From assembly GCA_001871115.1 (NCBI GenBank), contig MNUR01000138.1, positions 1 to 34,698 on the forward strand: a stretch of DNA of 34,698 nt, in the 5' to 3' direction. Shown here one piece after another: positions 7,472-15,245 of the stretch (the first letter of the stretch is position 1; each line of letters begins with the position of its first letter). The stretch comes from Elusimicrobia bacterium CG1_02_56_21 (GTDB lineage Bacteria > Elusimicrobiota > Elusimicrobia > Elusimicrobiales > UBA9959). The position numbers were made by a program, and so were the translations under genes. The notes under the pieces were generated by a model. The model searched no databases. It was given only the letters and a program-made list of their open reading frames with translations, and had not been told where the DNA came from.

Positions 7472-9429
7472 TGCCCCCCCTTATAGACATAAGAAAGGTC
7501 TCAAAGACCTACACCACGGGCTCCTTCCGGGTCGAGGCCCTGAAAGAGGTCTCCCTGCAGATAAACGCCGGGGAGCTTGTCTCTCTGGTAGGGCCCTCCG
7601 GCTCCGGCAAATCCACCCTGCTCCATATAATGGGCTTCCTGGACAGAATAGACAGCGGAGAATATTACTTCGCCGGCCATCCTACCGCCAGGCTTGGCGA
7701 GGGCCGCCTCGCCGCTATCCGCAGCCGGATGGTGGGTTTTATCTTCCAGTCCTTCCATCTCTTAAAGCGGACCACGGCAAAAGACAATGTACTACTGCCT
7801 ATGGTCTACACGGGCCTCGGAACAAACTCAAAAAAAGCGCTGGAATGCCTCAACCTGGTGGGCCTCTCGGACCGCGTCAAGCACAAATCAAACGAGCTGT
7901 CGGGCGGACAATGCCAGCGCGTGGCTATAGCCAGGGCCCTGGTTAACGACCCGCTGGTGGTAATGGCCGACGAGCCGACCGGGAACCTGGACGCGGTAAG
8001 CCGGCAGGAAGTAATGCAGGTGATAAAAGACCTGAACGCCAGGGGCCTGACCGTAGTTATAGTAACCCACGACGAAGAAGTCTGCGATATGACCGACCGG
8101 GTGATCAGGCTGAAAGACGGAGAGATAGTTTCGGACGAGAGCCGGAAGCGGGCCGGGCAGGCTCCGGAGGCCGCGAAGACCGATCTGCCGCCGGCGAGGC
8201 TTCAATTTTCCCCTTCCGAATTCCTAGAGCAGCTCAAAGTGGCTTTTAAAGCCATCTGGAGCCACAAGATGCGCAGCGCGCTGACCATACTGGGCATCTT
8301 TATAGGCGTAGGCGCAATAATTTCTTTGATGACCATAAGCGAAGGGTTCATGAAGAGCCTGCTCAGCGGATCGAGCGAAGACGACGCGAAAAAAGTCTGG
8401 GTAGTGCCTTACCGGCAGCACGGCAGGCCGCACCGCCGCTTTACCATGAGCGACGTGGAAGCCATAAAAGAGCGGGTCCCGCTGGCGGAGAAGATAACCC
8501 CCATACTGACAAGGGAACTCAAGATATCAGCCGGCGACAGGCACGTGGACTCCAGCATACAGAGCCGCGAAGGCTTCACTCCGGAAGAACAGAAACCGCG
8601 CGATAAATTCTTTGAGAACCGGAAACTGACAGGCCGTTTTTTCACCAAGACCGAGAATCTCAATAAAGCGCGCGTAGCGGTAATCAACCAGACCCTTGCC
8701 AAGAAACTTTTCGACACCGCCGGCGGGGTCAACAACGACATCAGGATAAACGGGATCAATTTCAAGGTAGTGGGGGTAGCGGAGGATCATAAAGCAGAAC
8801 AGATCTTCGGGGGGCGGCCCACCGCCTATATCCCCCTGAATACCGCGGCCAAGCGGGTGTTCGGGTCGAACCGACTGGACTATATAGAGGTTATCGCCCC
8901 GACCCCGGCCGACGCGCCCGAAACGCGGCGCCAGGTCATACTGGCGCTGCGCACCGAGCGCGGCGCAAGAGAAGGCGCCGAAGACGATTTCGACGTGCGG
9001 ACCTATGAGGCTCAGATAGAAATGTTCAAGAACATGATGGGCAAGCTTTCGCTGGTAGTCTACAGCATTGCCGGGATCTCCCTGCTGGTGGGCGGCATAG
9101 GCATAATGAACATCATGCTGGTCAGCGTTACAGAACGAACCCGGGAAATAGGCCTGCGCAAAGCGCTGGGAGCCCGCAACTCCGATATTTTAAGCCAGTT
9201 CCTGATAGAGGCGGTAGTGCTCTGCCTGATCGGCGGGGTGCTGGGAGTAGGGCTGGGCTTCGGCCTGGGCTGGGCTGCGTATTTCTTTACAAAAGTTCCG
9301 CCTACTCTTGGCGCGGGAACTATCTCTTTCGCTTTCGGATTCTCCACCCTTATCGGCGTGGGATTCGGTTTCTGGCCGGCCCTCCGCGCCGCCATGCTTG
9401 ACCCTATTGAAGCTTTGCGCTACGAATAA
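7471..9429 (+). CDS. MacB-type ABC exporter, fused ATPase and permease
   Basis: This 652-residue protein joins an ABC ATPase to a MacB permease. Walker A GPSGSGKST is at 41-49, the Q-loop Gln at about 93, the signature LSGGQ at 143-147, Walker B VVMADEP at 163-169 and the switch His at 200. After a linker, one membrane helix (about 270-290, KMRSALTILGIFIGVGAII) leads into the large periplasmic MacB core. Three C-terminal helices form the FtsX-like domain (SIAGISLLVGGIGIMNIMLVSV, then TEIGLRKALGAR-type sequence). With the two genes before it this makes a complete MacA-MacB-TolC type pump. Known relatives export macrolides, peptides, toxins or siderophores; the substrate here cannot be told. 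GC at the cytoplasmic C-terminus (DPIEALRYE) is family typical. Confidence 0.92.
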   Translation: MPPLIDIRKVSKTYTTGSFRVEALKEVSLQINAGELVSLVGPSGSGKSTLLHIMGFLDRIDSGEYYFAGHPTARLGEGRLAAIRSRMVGFIFQSFHLLKRTTAKDNVLLPMVYTGLGTNSKKALECLNLVGLSDRVKHKSNELSGGQCQRVAIARALVNDPLVVMADEPTGNLDAVSRQEVMQVIKDLNARGLTVVIVTHDEEVCDMTDRVIRLKDGEIVSDESRKRAGQAPEAAKTDLPPARLQFSPSEFLEQLKVAFKAIWSHKMRSALTILGIFIGVGAIISLMTISEGFMKSLLSGSSEDDAKKVWVVPYRQHGRPHRRFTMSDVEAIKERVPLAEKITPILTRELKISAGDRHVDSSIQSREGFTPEEQKPRDKFFENRKLTGRFFTKTENLNKARVAVINQTLAKKLFDTAGGVNNDIRINGINFKVVGVAEDHKAEQIFGGRPTAYIPLNTAAKRVFGSNRLDYIEVIAPTPADAPETRRQVILALRTERGAREGAEDDFDVRTYEAQIEMFKNMMGKLSLVVYSIAGISLLVGGIGIMNIMLVSVTERTREIGLRKALGARNSDILSQFLIEAVVLCLIGGVLGVGLGFGLGWAAYFFTKVPPTLGAGTISFAFGFSTLIGVGFGFWPALRAAMLDPIEALRYE

Positions 9430-9540
9430 ACCGCGCCCGCTTAACCCCCTCCGTTTCCCCTTGGACCTATTTCTTACTGGGCCTTTTGCCTTTAAACAGA
9501 GGGTCCTTTGCACCTGCATTAAGCTGCCGTCAAAATTATA

Positions 9541-9567
9541 AAGTTACCTTGCAGTAACTTAGGAGGG
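9541..9567 (+). promoter_or_regulatory. Inverted repeat and ribosome-binding site before the Cys-rich protein gene
   Basis: AAGTTAC (9541-9547) and GTAACTT (9554-9560) form a perfect 7-base inverted repeat with a 6-base spacer, directly followed by the strong ribosome-binding site AGGAGGG (9561-9567) and the ATG at 9577. A possible -10 box TATAAA is at 9537-9542, overlapping the repeat. It could be an operator or a leader hairpin. Confidence 0.5.
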
Positions 9568-9576
9568 AACGCAATA

Positions 9577-10239
9577 ATGAAAAAAACAGTATTCAGCTCG
9601 ATAGCAGTACTTATTTTAGCTTCGTCCGCCAACATCTTCGCACAAGACACAAAAGCGGTAGACCAGCTTTCCGATCAGCAGGAGACCCGCGCCGCTGTTG
9701 CGCCCGCGGCCAAACCTGAACACACCGGCATCGCCTTCGGCGAAAAGGGCAACCCGATAGTGGACGCTCTTTTCGGCCTTGGCCAGAACAATAACCAGAA
9801 CAATGCCTGGAACAACGGCAATTACGGCCAGCACGGTTACCCCGGCCAGTACGGCCAGTACACCAGAATGACCTGCCGGGCCACCGATAACGGCTGGGAA
9901 GAACATTGGGGCGGACACGGCTTCGGGCCTGACGAAAGGGACACTTGCAGGGCTTGCCTGAGCGCGCACGGCTCCTGCCGCTATAACTGCACCGTTCCTT
10001 ATTTCCGCTGCACAGCGAAATTCTTCCCGGTACAGCCCCCCGCCGCTCCCGGCCAGGTTCAGCCGCCGGCCCCCGCCCCTCTGAATTATACCGGAGATCT
10101 CCGCCCCGACGAGTGGGCGGCCCGGGACAGCGCTATGCTCCAGTGCTACCAGTCTACCCAGGGAATGCAGGGCAACTGCGCCGCTGCAACCTGCGACAGG
10201 CAGGAGCAGACTGTAAAGAGGGGCGATTGCAGGAAGTGA
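9577..10239 (+). CDS. Secreted cysteine-rich protein of unknown function
   Basis: This is a 220-residue protein with a signal peptide (1-22, ending NIFA-Q). I do not recognise the family. After an N-terminal linker comes a low-complexity Gly/Asn/Gln/Tyr stretch (about 70-95, with NNNQNNAWNNGNYG). A compact region then holds six cysteines (MTC, DTC, RAC, GSC, YNC, FRC), followed by a Pro/Ala linker (VQPPAAPGQVQPPAPAP) and a C-terminal region with four cysteines (LQC, GNC, ATC, GDC). The ten cysteines suggest five disulfides in the periplasm or outside the cell. It has a strong ribosome-binding site and a strong terminator, so it is its own unit. It lies next to, but not in, the exporter operon. 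Confidence 0.75.
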   Translation: MKKTVFSSIAVLILASSANIFAQDTKAVDQLSDQQETRAAVAPAAKPEHTGIAFGEKGNPIVDALFGLGQNNNQNNAWNNGNYGQHGYPGQYGQYTRMTCRATDNGWEEHWGGHGFGPDERDTCRACLSAHGSCRYNCTVPYFRCTAKFFPVQPPAAPGQVQPPAPAPLNYTGDLRPDEWAARDSAMLQCYQSTQGMQGNCAAATCDRQEQTVKRGDCRK

Positions 10240-10262
10240 TTTAAGCCTCAAATAAAGGCGGT

Positions 10263-10295
10263 AAAAAGGGCGGGAAAAAATTCCCGCCCTTTTTA
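10263..10295. terminator. Strong bidirectional intrinsic terminator
   Basis: AAAAAGGGCGGGA pairs with TCCCGCCCTTTTT around a short AT loop, giving a long GC stem flanked by A and T runs. It terminates the Cys-rich protein gene on the plus strand and dacB on the minus strand. Confidence 0.9.
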
Positions 10296-10322
10296 TTTGC
10301 CCCCGGGACTGCTGAAACGCAG

Positions 10323-11756
10323 TCAATTCCCGTGATAGAGCGACAGAAGAAGTTCCTCGTGAATTTTATCCAGGGAGGAGCCGGGTACCGAATAATTATT
10401 TATGATAGAAGTGAAGACTAGCGTTGCGCCTTTCTTTGTCCGCAGGTACCCGGTATAAGAGCGAACACCGCTTAGCGAACCGGACTTAAGCCTGAGTTTC
10501 CCCTCCAGAGCCGTCCCCTTCCCCAAATGCCTCAGGTGTCCGGTAGCGTCCGGGTCCCCCGGATAAACCAAAGAATTATAGAAATCCGCATAATAATCCT
10601 TACCGTAAACAGACCGGAGCGCGTCGGTAAAAGTCTCCGCCTTGGTCTTGTTCCGGGTTGAAAGGCCGCAGCCGTCGGACAGCTCCAGCTCGGAGGCGTC
10701 ACCCCCGGATTCAGCCACATAAGCCTTGACATAAGCCAGGCCTTCACCGGGCTTGCCTCCGCCCAAAAGCCTGAGCAGCAATTCGGCGTAGAGGTTGAAG
10801 CTACGCTTATTAGTCACTCGCACAATGTGCTTAAGCGGCACTGAAGCCGTTTCTGTTATCAGGGTGAGCGCGGCACCGGGCGCGGGCCGCCCGCTGTACG
10901 GTTTTTTATTAGAACCAATACCCGCTTTGCCAAGATAGGAATTAAAACTCCGGGCGGCAAAAAGAGCGGGGTCAGGCAGGGCCCCCTTTATAGCGAACTC
11001 CGGGGAGCCCTGGGGGATAGAGCCGCGCAGCACCGCCGAAAACTGCCCTGGGAAAGCGAAGATATAGCCGTTATCCCCCGAGCCTGCCGCGCCGGTCTTC
11101 ATATAATTCTCGAATTTAAGCCCTTCTACATACGGCTCGGTGCGCAGCACCGCGGCCTCTCCTCCGACGGAGCCGGACGGTTTAAAATACAGTTTATAAA
11201 GATTATCGCCAAGCGTAAGGGCAGAGGGACGGGCCGCGTAATAATTACCGATATCCTCCCAGGCCCAGGAGCCCGGCTGTACGCTTTCGAAAGCGGAATC
11301 GTCTCCGACAACCGAGCCATTGATCACATTTATCCCGGCCGCCTTTATAGCCTCCGCCCAGGCCTTATAAACATCCTCCAGCGGCGCGGTTTCTTTAATA
11401 AACTGTGACCCCAAGGAAGGATCACCCGCTCCCTTGATATACACGTTTCCGTTAAGGAACCCTTTGGAGATCTCACCGTCATAATAAAGACGGGTTGAAA
11501 ATGTTTTTTCCGGACCCAGTTTCTCCAGGGCGGCGGCGGTTACCAGGACCTTCAGGATGCTTGCCGGCACCAGGTTAAGCCGCGGATTGCGCTCCGCTAT
11601 CACTTTTCCGGTTGCGGCGTCCTTGACGCTGAGCCCCCAGGAGGAGTTCCGTATACCGGGAGAGTCCGCGATATCGCTTATCTTACCGCTGAAGGTTCCG
11701 CCCCATACATTGGATGAAACAAGTAATATTGCGGCATAAATTATCCTGGCTTTCAT
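10323..11756 (-). CDS. dacB: D-alanyl-D-alanine carboxypeptidase/endopeptidase, PBP4 type (peptidase S13)
   Basis: PBP4-type enzymes trim and cleave peptidoglycan peptides in the periplasm. The 477-residue protein starts with a signal peptide (about 1-19, ending NVWG). All three penicillin-binding motifs are present: SxxK as S66-I-L-K69, SxN as S319-F-N321 in KRSFNLYAELLL, and KTG as K424-S-G426 in LKSGSLSGVRSYTGYL. The extra S13 block DGCGLS (361-366) has Cys where DGSGLS is usual. The family's inserted domain sits between motifs 1 and 2. It is divergent from the gene at 11799 with only 42 bases between, and convergent with the Cys-rich protein gene, sharing its terminator. The name is used for the family; dedicated carboxypeptidase or endopeptidase activity is not decided. 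Confidence 0.92.
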   Translation of the reverse strand: MKARIIYAAILLVSSNVWGGTFSGKISDIADSPGIRNSSWGLSVKDAATGKVIAERNPRLNLVPASILKVLVTAAALEKLGPEKTFSTRLYYDGEISKGFLNGNVYIKGAGDPSLGSQFIKETAPLEDVYKAWAEAIKAAGINVINGSVVGDDSAFESVQPGSWAWEDIGNYYAARPSALTLGDNLYKLYFKPSGSVGGEAAVLRTEPYVEGLKFENYMKTGAAGSGDNGYIFAFPGQFSAVLRGSIPQGSPEFAIKGALPDPALFAARSFNSYLGKAGIGSNKKPYSGRPAPGAALTLITETASVPLKHIVRVTNKRSFNLYAELLLRLLGGGKPGEGLAYVKAYVAESGGDASELELSDGCGLSTRNKTKAETFTDALRSVYGKDYYADFYNSLVYPGDPDATGHLRHLGKGTALEGKLRLKSGSLSGVRSYTGYLRTKKGATLVFTSIINNYSVPGSSLDKIHEELLLSLYHGN

Positions 11757-11786
11757 AGGGGAAAGTATAGCAAATCGGAAAAATGC

Positions 11787-11792
11787 TAAATT
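11787..11792 (+). promoter_or_regulatory. Candidate extended -10 box for the exported protein at 11799
   Basis: TGC-TAAATT (11784-11792) ends exactly 6 bases before the ATG at 11799, and no Shine-Dalgarno sequence is present. The expected transcription start is the start codon itself, so this message would be leaderless. Confidence 0.4.
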
Positions 11793-11798
11793 ACTATT

Positions 11799-12722
11799 AT
11801 GAGACTACTTCTTGCTGCCGCGCTGGCTTTTGCGCCGGCCTGCGCGCTCGCCGGAGAGCCGCCCGAAAAGAAAACAACGGTCGAGATAGAGCTGGACCCT
11901 TACTATTCCGCCATAGGCGTTTACAATAGCCTGACCGGGAAACCTATCCCCCACATGGAAGTCAATTCCGAGCTTGAGATATACAAAGAGCTGATAAGCA
12001 AGTTCTACCTGCCCCGCACCCTGATAATAGAGGCCAGCATAAACCCGCTGCCTTACGCCGGGGCGCTCATAAAAAAACACCAGCCGGGATTTTACGAGGA
12101 TATGCAGTGGAGCAGCAATTTCAACGCGGTACGGGCGGCGACCGCCGGTTTCGAGGAACCCTGGGCTCTCTCTTTTTTCCTCGGCAATGTGGTCTCATTC
12201 GATACTATAAAGAAATCCCTGCAGGGCAAGCGCAACGGCTATTCCGGGATGCTGATAGACGTAGGCAACTACAATATAAAAGACAATGTGCTCATTAAGG
12301 ACAACTGGCTGCAGATGGAAGGCAAGCTGAAAGGGGAGCAGATACTTGAGGACAGGAGCCTGCTCTGGAGTTTCCGGGGCGGCGCCAAATTCCACGAAAA
12401 CCGCTACATAGCCGATTCTTTCTTCATAGGCTTCCGGCGCAGCCGCACGGATTTCAAGGAGAAAGGAGGAAGTTTCTGGCTGCACAATAGCGGCTTCGAA
12501 TATGTCTCCGACTTCTCGCAGAAGAAAATGGAGCCAATCAGGCATTACCTGGTGGTGGAGAAGAAATTCCCGTTTCGGAAGTCGCGGAAAGCCTTTACCC
12601 TTGGCCTGGGCTTCGTCTGGACCGCCGATAAGAAATATTCCGGCCCGCTGTCAAACAGCGCGGCCGGGACAAAGTCCCAGAACAGCTTTCAGTTCATCCT
12701 CAGGCCCAATCTGGAATTCTAG
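11799..12722 (+). CDS. Exported protein, possible outer membrane beta-barrel, unknown family
   Basis: This 307-residue protein has a signal peptide (about 1-18, ending CALA-G). I do not recognise a family. After cleavage it has a region with a KTTVEIELDPYYSAIGVYNSL strand pattern, a helical part (YKELISKFYLPRTLIIEASINPLPYAGALIKK), then many alternating hydrophobic/aromatic segments (SLLWSFRGGAKFHENRYIAD, RHYLVVEKKFPF, AFTLGLGFVW). It ends SFQFILRPNLEF, a C-terminal strand with terminal Phe, which is the usual sorting mark of outer membrane barrels. This supports, but does not prove, a barrel. It is transcribed alone, divergent from dacB. Confidence 0.65.
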   Translation: MRLLLAAALAFAPACALAGEPPEKKTTVEIELDPYYSAIGVYNSLTGKPIPHMEVNSELEIYKELISKFYLPRTLIIEASINPLPYAGALIKKHQPGFYEDMQWSSNFNAVRAATAGFEEPWALSFFLGNVVSFDTIKKSLQGKRNGYSGMLIDVGNYNIKDNVLIKDNWLQMEGKLKGEQILEDRSLLWSFRGGAKFHENRYIADSFFIGFRRSRTDFKEKGGSFWLHNSGFEYVSDFSQKKMEPIRHYLVVEKKFPFRKSRKAFTLGLGFVWTADKKYSGPLSNSAAGTKSQNSFQFILRPNLEF

Positions 12723-12829
12723 CCGCGGCACACCCGGGGATGCCGCACGATAGTGCCGCATGCGGCCCTGGTCAGCCTTTGCCTGACAGCCGTATATTGT
12801 TATATGTATTGAAGACAAAGTAAATACTA
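12723..12829. other. Intergenic region with small palindromes
   Basis: The stretch holds the palindrome GCCGCATGCGGC (12755-12766) and a short inverted repeat GTCAG/CTGAC (12771-12786), followed by AT-rich sequence. One of these could be a terminator for either flanking gene, but neither has a clear U tract. Confidence 0.3.
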
Positions 12830-13054
12830 TCAGTTTTTCACCTGCCTGAAGTTTATACCTTCTAAAAAGATCACAAAGCCCCTGTTGCGCAGAAAACTAT
12901 GCGGGGCGTTTATGGCTTTTCCCTCCGAACCTGCACAGGTTTCCCGCAGGGGCTTTAAGCCTTGCCGGACAACCTGCAGCAGGAACCGGAGCTCAGGGAA
13001 CCGCTGGCCGGCCTCGACGGAATACCCGGGTTTTAAAACTATAGCCATACTCAT
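12830..13054 (-). CDS. Small hypothetical protein, 74 residues
   Basis: The reading frame is preceded by GGGGAGG about 11 bases before ATGAGTATG, a better ribosome-binding site than most genes here, which is the main reason to accept it. The product is basic, with no signal peptide or membrane segment: an N-terminal MAIVLKPGYSVEAGQRFPEL, then FLLQVVRQGLKPLRE, which looks helical, and a C-terminal FVIFLEGINF strand-like segment. I recognise no family. It stands between the exported protein gene and the inverted-repeat element and could be a remnant of a longer gene. Confidence 0.45.
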   Translation of the reverse strand: MSMAIVLKPGYSVEAGQRFPELRFLLQVVRQGLKPLRETCAGSEGKAINAPHSFLRNRGFVIFLEGINFRQVKN

Positions 13055-13143
13055 AAACTGTCAAACCTCCCCAAACGCTTCGGCGCCAGACCCCGTCGCA
13101 TTATTCATAAAATCCCCTATCTTCAGGAAAGTGCCTTACTTTA

Positions 13144-13306
13144 GGAACCTGTCCGACATAAGGCTTTCATGGCGAAATTGACGATTTTGTGCCGAGCCGG
13201 AGCGACGCGAAACGAGCACCCTCGACGGAGATGTAAGTTGAGCGGCGCAAAGGCGCAGGCCAAAAGCGGCAATTGCAGCCGAAATTGCTTATGTCGGACA
13301 GGCTCC
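13144..13306. repeat. 163-bp inverted-repeat element (MITE-like), copy 2
   Basis: The element is bounded by GGAACCTGTCCGACATAAG (13144-13162) and its near-perfect reverse complement CTTATGTCGGACAGGCTCC (13288-13306), with one mismatch in 19. The interior is about 125 bases with no gene. The right 81 bases recur at 1-81 with one difference. Size, terminal repeats and two copies within 13 kb suit a miniature transposable element or a mobile palindromic repeat. A target duplication is not evident. Confidence 0.75.
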
Positions 13307-13345
13307 CAGGCCTTTATTACTTTGCAGAAGCAAACCGCGCGGCAT

Positions 13346-14263
13346 TCACTTCCTGCTGTAGCGCCCGCTCTTCATTACGTCGAAATAGTTCACATCGGAT
13401 TTAGTGAGGAACCTGGGCTTAAATCCGCGGGCCCTGATGCAGTCGAGAATATAGAACAGGGCAGTAAGCACCTCGTTGACCGCTCCCATGTCTCCCTTGC
13501 CGGCCAGCTCTTCCGGGCCGCAGTAAAGCGCCTGGTCCGGTGAAAGCACATTCTCAAGCAGGTAGCTCACCCCGTAATGGGCCAGGGCGGCTGCGTTATA
13601 CGCGGAGAGCCCCCGGCAAGGCCTTACTTCGGGGTACGCCGGGAGATTTAAACCGCGGCGGATAGTGTCGTTCACCTTCTCGTTAAGTTCAAGCGCTCCT
13701 TCGGCCCCGGCATGCGCCACCACGAGGCCGTGATTGGCCAGGAAAAATATCTGCGGCCCGGAGGCGCGGGCCCTGTCGTTTATAGCCGAGCAGAGCTGCG
13801 GGCCGGGGGACTGATAGGGAATAAACTCCGCGCCCGGGAAGAGTTCCCGGCCCAGGGCATGTCCCTCAGCGCTCATATTGAGGATATTGGCGTAAACGGA
13901 ATGAGTGTGTATCACCACGGTGTTAAGCAGCGCGTGAAAGCCGGTCTCGATCGAAGGCCTGGCCGGCTTTACTCCCTTAACTGGCAGGGCCTGCGCACAG
14001 ATAAAATCTGAAAACTCGCCCTCTCCGCCCGGCCCCGCGGCTATGCGCCTGCGGATATTGCCGTAATTTACCAGGGCGTAGCCGCTTGCCGGGGTCAGAT
14101 CTTTAAGCTGCGCGCCGGAAGCCTTTATCAGCATGCGTTCGGCGCCTATTTTAACTGAAACATTGCCTCCCCCGCCCTGGGTAAGGTCAGGCCGCGAACC
14201 GGCCTCGCGGGCGGCGCGGGCCAGCAGTTTCGGGGCGATGTCGAGCTCGGGGTCAAAAGACAT
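13346..14263 (-). CDS. Class II aldolase/adducin-family protein
   Basis: The 305-residue protein has the class II aldolase fold: an N-terminal helix, the substrate loop TQGGGGNVSVK (28-38), KASGAQLKDL, then zinc-ligand histidines in VIHTHSVYANIL and the third in FLANHGLVVAHAG. The metal-binding set is therefore complete. RPSIETGFHALL and the layout resemble the aldolase part of RhaD-like proteins more than fuculose-phosphate aldolase, and a C-terminal helical extension (about 60 residues) follows. The true substrate is unknown. The start codon overlaps the stop of the upstream recombinase gene as TAATG, so the two are translationally coupled, although they share no obvious pathway. Confidence 0.8.
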   Translation of the reverse strand: MSFDPELDIAPKLLARAAREAGSRPDLTQGGGGNVSVKIGAERMLIKASGAQLKDLTPASGYALVNYGNIRRRIAAGPGGEGEFSDFICAQALPVKGVKPARPSIETGFHALLNTVVIHTHSVYANILNMSAEGHALGRELFPGAEFIPYQSPGPQLCSAINDRARASGPQIFFLANHGLVVAHAGAEGALELNEKVNDTIRRGLNLPAYPEVRPCRGLSAYNAAALAHYGVSYLLENVLSPDQALYCGPEELAGKGDMGAVNEVLTALFYILDCIRARGFKPRFLTKSDVNYFDVMKSGRYSRK

Positions 14264-15171
14264 TATTTCCTGGACCTTGGGTGCGCCTTATCATAAACTT
14301 CTTTCAGGCGCTCCAGCGAAACGTGAGTGTAAATCTCGGTCGTCTGTAAATTCTTATGGCCCAGCATCTCCTGCACCGACTTAAGGTCGCAGCCGTTATT
14401 AAGCATATGCGTCGCGAAAGAATGGCGGACCGAATGCGGGTTCATCGGCCTTGCGAACCGGGCACGTTTGGCCATCTTTTTGAATATGAGGGCCAGGCCG
14501 GCCCCGGTAAGGCGGGTATTTCTGTGGTTTAAAAAAAGCGGCAGTCCGTGGGCCAGGGGCTTTGGCCTGGTGGCGAGGTAATCCCTGATAGCGGCGAGGG
14601 CCTTCTCCCCTACCGGGACCAGGCGCTCTACGGAACCCTTCCCCATTACGCGGGCAAAGCCCGAGAAAAGGTCCAGGTCCCCGATATTAAGGCCGGCCGC
14701 CTCTGAACGGCGGAGCCCGCTTGAATACACCAGCTCGAACAGGGCGTAATCGCGCAGGGAGAAGTAGTAATTCTTTTCCCTCAAGTTAACTTCTTCCGGG
14801 CGGTTGTGGTCCTGCAGCCTGCCGATTTCCCCCTCGGTCATGAACCGGGGCAGGCGCTTTTCCTTCTTGGGAATAGTTATCAGGCCGAAAGGATCGGTCT
14901 CTATCCGCCCGCTCTCCAGCAGATAATGAATAAAGGAACGCACGGCCGAAATTTTCCGGAGCAGGGTATTGCGGGAAACTTTCCTGCCGCTTAAGAACGC
15001 GATATAGCCGCGCATCAGCAAACGGTCCAGGTCTTTAAGGCCTTCGCCTTTATGGGCGCCGGCGCAGCAGAGGAACTCGGAAAGGTCGAACCGGTACGCC
15101 TTTATCGTGCTGCGCGCGAAGTTGCGCTGGGCCTTGAGATGCAGAAGAAATTGATCCACCAGCAGTTTCAT
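14263..15171 (-). CDS. Tyrosine recombinase of the XerC/XerD type
   Basis: Xer recombinases resolve chromosome dimers at dif sites during division. The 302-residue protein has the SAM-like N-terminal core-binding domain (residues 1-90) and the catalytic domain with the full residue set: Arg154 (SSGLRR), Lys178 (MGKGS), His246 and Arg249 (PHSVRHSFATHML), His272 (LGHKNL) and nucleophile Tyr281 (TEIYTHV). The length is that of host Xer proteins rather than phage or integron integrases. XerC or XerD cannot be decided from one copy. I see no dif-like site in the window. Next to topA and upstream of the aldolase gene, it sits in a housekeeping run. Confidence 0.92.
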   Translation of the reverse strand: MKLLVDQFLLHLKAQRNFARSTIKAYRFDLSEFLCCAGAHKGEGLKDLDRLLMRGYIAFLSGRKVSRNTLLRKISAVRSFIHYLLESGRIETDPFGLITIPKKEKRLPRFMTEGEIGRLQDHNRPEEVNLREKNYYFSLRDYALFELVYSSGLRRSEAAGLNIGDLDLFSGFARVMGKGSVERLVPVGEKALAAIRDYLATRPKPLAHGLPLFLNHRNTRLTGAGLALIFKKMAKRARFARPMNPHSVRHSFATHMLNNGCDLKSVQEMLGHKNLQTTEIYTHVSLERLKEVYDKAHPRSRK

Positions 15172-15177
15172 ATTAAA

Positions 15178-15183
15178 ATTCTA
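15178..15183 (-). promoter_or_regulatory. Candidate extended -10 box for the Xer recombinase gene
   Basis: TGG-TAGAAT on the minus strand (15178-15186) ends exactly 6 bases before the ATG at 15171. No Shine-Dalgarno sequence is present, so a leaderless message is expected. Confidence 0.42.
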
Positions 15184-15200
15184 CCATTTCCCGGAAAGCA

Positions 15201-15225
15201 GGAACGGCGGGTTTCCCCGCCGTCC
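15201..15225 (-). terminator. GAAA-loop hairpin after topA
   Basis: On the minus strand CGGCGGG-GAAA-CCCGCCG forms a very stable stem with a GNRA tetraloop, extended by outer base pairs, about 20 bases after the topA stop. The following sequence TGCTTTCC is only weakly U-rich, so termination is likely but not certain. Confidence 0.55.
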
Positions 15226-15245
15226 TAACCGCGCCGCAGGCCTCG

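Noticed and set aside
9616..10326. 236-codon minus-strand frame
   Set aside because: Antisense to the Cys-rich gene, which has a signal peptide, ribosome-binding site and terminator in the plus direction.
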